From an uncultured Clostridia bacterium (GTDB lineage Bacteria > Bacillota > Clostridia > Christensenellales > UBA1242), in contig CAMOHL010000009.1 in NCBI GenBank assembly GCA_946615295.1, forward strand, positions 1 to 11,958: DNA of 11,958 nucleotides. The letters are read 5' to 3'. The stretch's first letter is position 1, and each line of letters opens with the position of its first letter. A program made the position numbers and the translations under genes. Shown piece after piece: positions 6,495-11,958 of this stretch. Below the pieces are notes generated by a model. That model saw only the letters and a list, made by a program, of their open reading frames with translations. It searched no databases and was not told where the DNA came from.

Positions 6495-7646
6495 TTATTG
6501 TGCGATATTTGTAATTTTTGCAAGTCCGGCTGGCTTATTGCAAATAAGATCTGCATACTTTACAAGTGTTGCAGTGTAAACAGGATATCCTGCATTTTGT
6601 TTGAGAATTCTGCCATCTTCTCCTGTCAACCATTGCCAATCGCAAAGTTGATGAAGAGCAAATTCTTTTGTATTCAACAAATACATTGTTCCATCTTCAA
6701 CAAATCTATCACTAACAACTGGAATTCCGTTGTAAGAAATAGCTTTATATCCACCTTGAAGTTCCATATAGTCAATGTTTTGTCTGTTTGTTGCGAGATA
6801 TGCTTGATATATTCTCTTAACATCGCTAGAACATGTAATGTAGTCAATTTGACTGCCAACATTTTCATCAAGATAGTCAATAGCTGTTTGAATAACATTG
6901 TCTGTCAATGTTGAAGCTGATTTTGTGTATGGATTCATCCAAGCATTAGATGCTCTTGTAACACCATAGATGTTGCCTTCGCCAAAAATTGCACCAAGAC
7001 CTGTGAGTTCTTTGTTGTATGAATTTTGAACTGTAACAAAACAATTTTCAACAACAGTTTCTGGCAAAGTTTTGTCAACTGTAAATGTTTTGTTTATTCT
7101 GTCAATTGCAGTGATTCTTGCACCAGAAACAACTTTTGTGCCTGCTGATGTGTAGATATCAACAACCAATCCTTCAATCATACTCTTTACGGAATTAACT
7201 GTCATCACTCCTGTTGAAACAGCAGAAATTGTTGCCAATTTACCTGTTCCATCACCAAAGAGCATTCTGCCAAAGTTGAATTGACTTGCTTTGATAAGTC
7301 CTTCCATTTCAGCATTCAACAAATTAACAAAAGCTCCAACACTGTTTTCACTTGCTCTCAATGCCTTGTCTGAAATTTCAATTTTTCCATAAAGATTTTT
7401 CAATTCTGTAACAAACTTTACATAATTGTTGCTTGCACTTGCTGGAAGACTTCCATCTTCATCGCCTGCACCTATACCACCATTGATGCCAAATGGGGCA
7501 ACCTTTACAATTTCTTTTCCCCAAACATCTCTTGTTGTTTGTTCAATTTTTGTGAGTAAAGGATTTGTGTTTGTGTTAAGTTGATTTGAAACAACTTCAA
7601 GATAAACTTGTTTTAGTGCTTTGTCTGCACTTGTTAATGTAACCAT
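6495..7646 (-). CDS. Phage major capsid protein
   Basis: 383 residues, the expected size for an HK97-fold coat subunit. Features typical of this coat type are the N-terminal LTSADKALKQVYLEVV helix, a KNLYGKIEISDKALRAS segment, NLLNAEMEGLIKAS followed by FNFGRMLFGDGTG (spine-helix-like region), a mid-chain domain with beta strands, and the C-terminal ISYNGIPVVSDRF and CDWQWLTGEDGRIL segments. There is no N-terminal delta domain of the HK97 type, consistent with the separate scaffold gene just upstream. The ATG at 7646 has AGGAG 8 bases before it, 11 bases after the scaffold stop. A hairpin directly downstream probably lowers expression of the following genes relative to the coat protein. The HK97 fold is inferred from family, not shown directly. 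Confidence 0.92.
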   Translation of the reverse strand: MVTLTSADKALKQVYLEVVSNQLNTNTNPLLTKIEQTTRDVWGKEIVKVAPFGINGGIGAGDEDGSLPASASNNYVKFVTELKNLYGKIEISDKALRASENSVGAFVNLLNAEMEGLIKASQFNFGRMLFGDGTGKLATISAVSTGVMTVNSVKSMIEGLVVDIYTSAGTKVVSGARITAIDRINKTFTVDKTLPETVVENCFVTVQNSYNKELTGLGAIFGEGNIYGVTRASNAWMNPYTKSASTLTDNVIQTAIDYLDENVGSQIDYITCSSDVKRIYQAYLATNRQNIDYMELQGGYKAISYNGIPVVSDRFVEDGTMYLLNTKEFALHQLCDWQWLTGEDGRILKQNAGYPVYTATLVKYADLICNKPAGLAKITNIAQ

Positions 7647-7657
7647 AATAATATCTC

Positions 7658-8299
7658 CTATTTGTTCTTTAAATAGGCCTCAACCATTTTTCCAGCATCT
7701 TTGATTGTTTTGGGTTTGCTGATTGGACTAGATATAGCCCCTGCTCCACTGTTGCTGGAAATTAGTGGCAAAGCCCTTTCGTTTTGAATGTTGTCAAGAT
7801 AGTTCTCAACAACTTTGTCTTTTACTTTTTTGTTTGAATAAATATACTCTTGCAAAAAATTTTCATCTTCAACCAATGAAGAATAAGGCACAAATTTGTC
7901 TGCCAAAACTTTTGTCAAAGCAAATTCCAAACTGTTTTTGCTATTTGCAATTTGTTGATTGTTTGAAAGCACTTCGGAAATTTCAGCAACATATTCTTTT
8001 GCCTCTGGATGAATTGAGAAAAAATCTCTAACCTTTTCTTCCCAATCATCTCTTTTGTATTCAGGTATGGAACTAGCCATATTCTCCTGAATATTTTTTT
8101 CTGTCAGTTCCTTTATCTTTTGACACTTTTGAGTAAACTCTTTTTCTAAGTTTTGATATGCCATAGACAATGCTTCAACTGACTTAAATTTTCCAATAGG
8201 AGAGCCAGAATTTGTCTCATTTATATTTTGTTGTTCCTCAACATTCAAGGTTTGTTTCAATTCGTTTGGTTGTTCTCCTAAATTGTTTATGTTTTCCAT
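7658..8299 (-). CDS. Phage capsid scaffold protein
   Basis: 213 residues, Gln/Asn/Glu/Lys-rich, mostly helical and likely elongated. It contains SPIGKFKSVEALSMAYQNLEKEFTQK at about residues 33-58, a motif recurrent in scaffold proteins coded just before the coat gene, where SxEAL.AYxNLExEFT forms part of the helical core. The C-terminus is short and charged (AGKMVEAYLKNK), as expected for a coat-binding tail. It would act inside the procapsid and leave or be degraded before DNA packaging. No protease gene is next to it, so cleavage is not indicated. The ATG at 8299 follows AAAGGAG with a 5-base spacer. It lies between portal and coat genes, the canonical place. Confidence 0.85.
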   Translation of the reverse strand: MENINNLGEQPNELKQTLNVEEQQNINETNSGSPIGKFKSVEALSMAYQNLEKEFTQKCQKIKELTEKNIQENMASSIPEYKRDDWEEKVRDFFSIHPEAKEYVAEISEVLSNNQQIANSKNSLEFALTKVLADKFVPYSSLVEDENFLQEYIYSNKKVKDKVVENYLDNIQNERALPLISSNSGAGAISSPISKPKTIKDAGKMVEAYLKNK

Positions 8300-8323
8300 A
8301 TATACTCCTTTGTTTTATGTAAA

Positions 8324-8338
8324 ATAGGTTTCACCTAT
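8324..8338 (-). other. Small hairpin in the portal-scaffold gap
   Basis: The only sizeable gap in the operon (8300-8389) contains the inverted repeat ATAGGT / ACCTAT with a 3-base loop, extendable past one mismatch by A-T pairs, and followed by TTTT on the minus strand. It may be a weak attenuator or an RNA-processing site between portal (few copies needed) and scaffold/coat (many needed). No convincing promoter boxes were found in the gap. Confidence 0.4.
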
Positions 8339-8389
8339 ATTTTAGATTAGGTTATGCAGTAAAATTTTAAAATTGATATTTTGTATCAA

Positions 8390-10243
8390 CTAAACTAAAT
8401 GTGATTTGTGTTCTTCAATATGAGCAAGTAGTTTTTCTACAACTTGATTATAGTTTTCTGTATTCTTCTTTTCCAGTGTAAGAAGGAATGCAGTGTGCTC
8501 TCTAATATGCAATTCATCATTATCAATAGCCATTCGTTCAACTTTTATATTTGATACAATGTCCAAATTTTCATTACCTGCTCTTTTTATGTGTAATTCA
8601 TTCATATCCCTTGCATTTTCATAAGTTCCAAATCCAAGCATATCAAGAATTTTTTGTTTTGTGCTTGGCTTCAAGTTGCCATCTTCATCACTCAATAGAC
8701 CAGCATTGAGCAGAGCAAAAACCATATCTCTTTTTTGAGACAATGTTTCATTTATTTCATTTGTTGTATCCAAAACAACATCATCGCTTGATATATCACT
8801 ACTATTCCAATAAAATAGTTCAAGTTTTCCGTTGCCATCAACAATTTTGCTCAATCTCTTTTCTTTTGCAAATTGTTTGTATAGTCGCAAAATCATCTTT
8901 CCAATTGAAATCATTGCAAGTCTAACTTGGTCAATTGTGCTTTGAAGTCTGTCAGTTTCTTGTGCAATCAATAATTCTAGTGCAGTTCCACTCATATTTG
9001 AACTATAGTATTTTCTTGTTGAAGCCATATCACTGATGCCTGCTATTTGTGAAAACTCTTCAAGTAGTTTTTCTTCTTCATTTTCAAACACACTTGGCAT
9101 TTGATAATTTTCAAGAATTTTTGGTGGAGTTGAGCCCTGTCTATACACAAGCACCTTGCCTGGGGATAGGCCCTCATCTTCCAAACTGTTGATATCAACA
9201 CTACCGTCTTCAACAGACAAAATGCCCATTGCAACTCTATTCAAAAATTCGTGCTTTCTGTTTTTTATGGCATTGTAACTTCTTTGTATTGGAATCAATC
9301 TTTCAATAACACTAATACCCCAGAACGATGCTGGTACAGAAATTGATGTTTGCTTTACAAAAGGATATCCCCTTGAATCTTCACTTTTGTTTAGGTAAGG
9401 CAATTCTGCCATTGCAAGCAATTTGTTTCCTGCAACAACAATAACTCTACCATTTGGATATTCAACTGTTGGCATTTCATATCTTTCAATAACAACGGCA
9501 CTATCACTTGTTTTTTCGCTTATAATCTTTGGTAGTGATGCAGTATAACCTAGCCCCCCTGCTATATTAGATGAAGAAACAGTCAAAACATCTATGTTTT
9601 CTGGTTGAACTTTAACACCCCATATCTTTTCTATTTGACTAACTTTGTATGGTTTTGCATGTATTATGCTTGTTTGGTCATCCAAGTTTTCTGTTGTGTT
9701 ACTGTCTGGAAAAATTTCAAAAGGTGAACATACTGAAATTTCCACTTCACCTTTTTTGATTTGCTTATTATCACTTGTTAGTCCAACTGTTTCGCCAATA
9801 TCACTATTCCAAACAATTTTGTAAAAACTTGTTCCACAAAGTTCACTCCAATTTGTTGCTTCAATAATCTTTTCATTTAACTTTAAATTATGAACAACCG
9901 AATTCAAAATTTTTCGAGATACTTTTGCTGTTTTTTCGTCAATTTCACTAGCCCCGTTTGGAGCAACATTTAAAACAGGTCTTATTTTTGCAAGTTTTGC
10001 GATTCTGCTTTCTAATATTGGGGCAATGTGGTTGTAAACTTCTCTTTCTTGCCAAAAATATTGTTTAGAAAAATCTTCAAGTTCGCCCATATCTGTAATT
10101 TCACAATATTGATTTCCCATTGCAAAATTCATATTGAGTTGCCACTGTCTTTCAATGTTTTTTCTGGCTTGTTGTCTTCTCAAAAAATCATTTCTCACAT
10201 CATTTACAATATCTTCTTCAAATTTTTGTAAATCCTTATTCAT
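8390..10243 (-). CDS. Phage portal protein, P22 type
   Basis: 617 residues, close to the size of P22-family portals. The portal is a dodecameric ring at one capsid vertex through which terminase pumps DNA and to which the neck attaches. Recognisable stretches: an N-terminal helical clip-side region with RKNIERQWQLNMNFAMGNQY (about 28-47), NWSELCGTSFYKIVWN (131-146), CSPFEIFPDSNT (172-183), RGYPFVKQTSISVPASFWG (291-309) with the following ERLIPIQRSYNAIKNRKHE (stem/crown-side helices), and SGTALELLIAQETDRLQ (418-434). The C-terminal ~60 residues are helical with spaced His (HIREH, then LLAHIEEHKSH), a feature I recall in this portal family. The start at 10243 has AAGGAGG 5 bases upstream and overlaps the previous gene by 8 bases. 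Confidence 0.93.
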   Translation of the reverse strand: MNKDLQKFEEDIVNDVRNDFLRRQQARKNIERQWQLNMNFAMGNQYCEITDMGELEDFSKQYFWQEREVYNHIAPILESRIAKLAKIRPVLNVAPNGASEIDEKTAKVSRKILNSVVHNLKLNEKIIEATNWSELCGTSFYKIVWNSDIGETVGLTSDNKQIKKGEVEISVCSPFEIFPDSNTTENLDDQTSIIHAKPYKVSQIEKIWGVKVQPENIDVLTVSSSNIAGGLGYTASLPKIISEKTSDSAVVIERYEMPTVEYPNGRVIVVAGNKLLAMAELPYLNKSEDSRGYPFVKQTSISVPASFWGISVIERLIPIQRSYNAIKNRKHEFLNRVAMGILSVEDGSVDINSLEDEGLSPGKVLVYRQGSTPPKILENYQMPSVFENEEEKLLEEFSQIAGISDMASTRKYYSSNMSGTALELLIAQETDRLQSTIDQVRLAMISIGKMILRLYKQFAKEKRLSKIVDGNGKLELFYWNSSDISSDDVVLDTTNEINETLSQKRDMVFALLNAGLLSDEDGNLKPSTKQKILDMLGFGTYENARDMNELHIKRAGNENLDIVSNIKVERMAIDNDELHIREHTAFLLTLEKKNTENYNQVVEKLLAHIEEHKSHLV

Positions 10244-10454
10244 CTCTTCCTCCTTTTTTTCTTAACATATTTGGTGGGCTTTGTGGAATTATGTATTTGC
10301 CACACAATGTATAGAGTTCTTTTAAACAACTTTGACAAATATCAGTTGTTCCAACAAATAACCCCCTTTTCAAATTGATTGAAAAATCTGCCATATTATT
10401 GCAACCAACAAAATCACATTTAACCTTCACTTTTTCAAGTTTTTTTAGTTCCAT
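10236..10454 (-). CDS. Small putative zinc-binding phage protein
   Basis: 72 residues with four Cys arranged as CxxxxC (CDFVGC) and CxxC (CQSC) about 24 residues apart, plus another Cys near LCGKY. This fits a small zinc-ribbon or treble-clef-like knuckle. The C-terminus reads GKYIIPQSPPNML and then Lys/Gly-rich. Function is unknown. Its place between terminase genes and portal, overlapping both neighbours, suggests a role in packaging or early head assembly, by inference only. The start was chosen at the ATG at 10454, which has GGAGG 5 bases upstream. The frame runs back to a TTG at 10469 with no such site. It overlaps the preceding gene's end (10435) by 20 bases. Confidence 0.75.
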   Translation of the reverse strand: MELKKLEKVKVKCDFVGCNNMADFSINLKRGLFVGTTDICQSCLKELYTLCGKYIIPQSPPNMLRKKGGRDE

Positions 10455-10752
10455 CACAACCTCCATCAATTTGATTTTCTATAATTTTTACTGCACTTTC
10501 AATTTCTTGTTTTAATTCTTCATCACTCATATTTTCAAAATCATTGTGCTCAATGCTTAATGAATCAAGTAGCAACTTAACAGCTGATATATCAGGTGGA
10601 ACATCTTTTGTTGTTACCTTTTTTTTGCAAAGTTTTTCTCCACCTTCATCCATACTATACTCTTCAATAATTTCGTTGTATCTGTAGCCCAATGCCTTTT
10701 TTAGAAGTGATTTTTGAATTTTATCTTTAAATTTGTCAAACTTGTTTTCCAT
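10435..10752 (-). CDS. Small protein resembling the C-terminal domain of small terminases
   Basis: 105 residues. Residues about 15-64 (SLLKKALGYRYNEIIEEYS, then KKKVTTKDVPPDISAVKLLL) follow a pattern I know from the C-terminal half of phage small-terminase-like DNA-packaging proteins: KKALGYxYxExxEEY, a Lys-rich turn, and K.VPPD.(S/T)A......L. The N-terminal helix-turn-helix that such proteins use to bind pac/cos DNA is absent, and the gene follows rather than precedes the large terminase. The rest is acidic and helical (DEELKQEIESAVKII). It could be a split small-terminase part or an adaptor for TerL. Assignment is from recalled motif only. The ATG at 10752 has no good Shine-Dalgarno site and lies 11 bases after the terL stop, so coupling is likely. 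Confidence 0.65.
   Translation of the reverse strand: MENKFDKFKDKIQKSLLKKALGYRYNEIIEEYSMDEGGEKLCKKKVTTKDVPPDISAVKLLLDSLSIEHNDFENMSDEELKQEIESAVKIIENQIDGGCDGTKKT
10460..10464 (-). promoter_or_regulatory. Ribosome binding site fixing the start at 10454
   Basis: GGAGG on the minus strand, followed by TTGTG and ATG at 10454. It lies inside the end of the preceding gene and rules out the earlier ATG at 10466 and TTG at 10469. Confidence 0.75.
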
Positions 10753-10763
10753 ATTTTTTATTG

Positions 10764-11958
10764 CTATCTTAAAAATTTTCTCCTTTTATCAAATAATAAT
10801 TGCTTTGCCAAGTTGTTTTTGAAATTTGACATATCAGAGCCAATTCTTTTGCTATCAAATCCATCATCTAAACTCATAATGTAATATCTCAACTCGTCTA
10901 AACAATGGTCATCTTTTTTGATAGGAACATCATCATCTCCCCAAAAATAACTTTTGATTTCTCTTATCATATTTGGGCAGTTTTTAAACACAAAAAGTTT
11001 TCTATCTCCATTTGCATCACAGATATATTTTTTCACTTTTTGAATACCTGGTAGTAGTTCCTTTTTTACATTTGGGTTTGTCTTTATGCCATTTTCAAAA
11101 AACAAATCAACAACACTCTTTTGACTTGCCAAAGTTTTTTGAAGCCCAGCACTATCAATGAGTGCACAAAGTTTTCCATCAAAATCTCTTGGCCAGCCAA
11201 GCCTATCAGCAATTTTATAAATTGCTTTTGTGTGCTCTTCTATTGACATATTTTCGGCATAATGCTCTGCTATGACAAACACAGTGCCATCGCCATCTCG
11301 TGCATAAAAATGACAACTCAAAGCATTTCTAAATCCGGGGTCTATGCTAATCTTGTCAAAACAATCTTTTGATATATCAAACGGCTCAACAACATTTATG
11401 TTTTCATCAAAATTTGAATATACCATACCCCCAGAAAAAGCAAAATTTCCATTACATCTTGTGTCAAGTTCGTCTTTCGACATCTCGCTCATCAACTTTT
11501 TTATTTCTTCTTGATTTAAAAATGGATTATCCTGCCAAGTTATGTTTTCGTGCCAAACATCTTTATCATTTTTTTTGTTTAGATATATTTCATCATATAC
11601 CCAAGTGAGGCCCTTGAGTGGTGTCATTGTTCCAAAAATTTCTCCACATCTATCCAAAACTCTCATTTTGCATTCAAGATATATATCATAGGGTGGTTCT
11701 TCATCAAACCAAACAAAGTCCAAACTTGTGCCCTGAAATTTTTCTCTACCCTGATCACAACTCTTAAATCCCAAAACTGAAATTCCACCAAACACATTTT
11801 TGATATATATTTTGTCTATCACTCCACTTGAGGGATTGTCTTTTTTGCCAGAAAGCATAACTATATCACTAATCCATTCGGGATTTAGATAGGACAATAT
11901 TTTGCTTTGAGCAACATCTCTTTGAACCTGTGTTGAAAGTGAAACTGCCCAACCAACA
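10764..11958 (-). CDS. terL: Phage terminase large subunit, 5' end outside the window
   Basis: ATP-driven DNA-packaging motor with a C-terminal nuclease. The frame is open to the window edge, and in-frame sequence upstream of the TTG at 11897 (VGWAVSLSTQVQRDVAQSKI) continues the family pattern, so the gene is partial rather than starting there. 397 residues are visible. Numbering from the edge: Walker B FVWFDEEPP (Asp-Glu-Glu at 85-87), coupling motif FGTMTP (108-113), nuclease acidic residues in SIDPG (Asp206), LIDSAG (Asp268) and KDDHCLDELRY (Asp349/350/354), the last a hallmark of the RNase H-like terminase nuclease. Walker A and about 100 N-terminal residues must lie to the right. The gene ends in TAG, 11 bases before the small-terminase-like gene. 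Confidence 0.95.
   Translation of the reverse strand, partial: VGWAVSLSTQVQRDVAQSKILSYLNPEWISDIVMLSGKKDNPSSGVIDKIYIKNVFGGISVLGFKSCDQGREKFQGTSLDFVWFDEEPPYDIYLECKMRVLDRCGEIFGTMTPLKGLTWVYDEIYLNKKNDKDVWHENITWQDNPFLNQEEIKKLMSEMSKDELDTRCNGNFAFSGGMVYSNFDENINVVEPFDISKDCFDKISIDPGFRNALSCHFYARDGDGTVFVIAEHYAENMSIEEHTKAIYKIADRLGWPRDFDGKLCALIDSAGLQKTLASQKSVVDLFFENGIKTNPNVKKELLPGIQKVKKYICDANGDRKLFVFKNCPNMIREIKSYFWGDDDVPIKKDDHCLDELRYYIMSLDDGFDSKRIGSDMSNFKNNLAKQLLFDKRRKFLR

Larger units (their letters stand above)
3133..11958 (-). mobile_element. Phage/prophage late (packaging, head and holin) module, incomplete at the right edge
   Basis: Twelve consecutive minus-strand genes run from terminase to holin with overlaps or short gaps, ending at one strong terminator. 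The set (large terminase, P22-type portal, scaffold, coat, neck proteins, holins) is that of a tailed phage with a P22-like head. No integrase, repressor, tail spike, internal virion proteins or endolysin are in view, so the element either continues to the right or is degraded. No attachment site was identified. The left limit given is the terminator, not a proven att site. Confidence 0.8.

Noticed and set aside
5626..6914. Plus-strand frames of 67-138 residues opposite the neck and capsid genes
   Set aside because: Antisense shadows of well-supported phage genes. Composition is skewed (Phe/Leu/Gln/His-rich) and no family features are visible.
11895..11897. TTG at 11897 as the start of the terminase gene
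   Set aside because: The frame stays open to the window edge and the upstream residues continue the terminase pattern. A start here would also omit Walker A.

Overview
The window is strongly AT-rich and its genes carry AGGAG/GGAGG Shine-Dalgarno sites about 5 bases before ATG. It uses the standard stop codons (TAA, TAG and TGA all end genes here). Together with BhlA-type and phi-LC3-type holin genes, this points to a low-GC Firmicutes host (Clostridia or a related anaerobic lineage). No tRNA, rRNA, CRISPR array, insertion sequence or integrase was seen.

Right part (about 3133 to the window end, all minus strand, read right to left): a tightly packed late operon of a tailed phage or prophage. 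The order is large terminase (its 5' end lies beyond the window), a small protein resembling the C-terminal part of small terminases, a small Cys-rich putative zinc protein, a P22-type portal, a scaffold protein, the major capsid protein, a conserved small protein, a neck/adaptor-like protein, a P22 gp10-like beta-rich tail/neck protein, an unknown 88-residue protein, a BhlA/UviB holin-like protein and a phi-LC3-type holin. Most junctions overlap or are only about 11 bases apart, so translation is probably coupled. The operon ends at a perfect 11-bp hairpin terminator at 3133-3159. No tail fibre, internal virion protein or endolysin lies between the gp10-like gene and this terminator.

The phi-LC3 holin reading frame has a strong ribosome binding site and an ATG fused to the preceding stop, but an in-frame TAA at codon 3. 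With the missing lysin and tail genes, this suggests a decaying prophage or an unusually compact element. Two other points stand out in the operon: a terminator-like hairpin directly after the capsid gene that also holds one possible start of the next gene, and a Glu/Gln-rich insertion in the gp10-like protein encoded by 12-bp tandem repeats.

Left part (1 to about 3130): probably host DNA, or cargo flanking the prophage. A plus-strand gene of unknown function (2653-3081) converges on the phage operon at the shared terminator. Divergent from it is a two-gene minus-strand operon: a 112-residue helical protein and an intracellular AprX-like subtilisin protease with a complete catalytic triad. 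Facing it is a plus-strand four-helix membrane protein (about 224-1018). Positions 1-181 are AT-rich and no convincing feature was seen there.

No clearly new defence or metabolic system is visible. The most checkable oddities are the interrupted holin, the post-capsid hairpin, the repeat-encoded insertion, the orphan small-terminase-like domain and the short late module.
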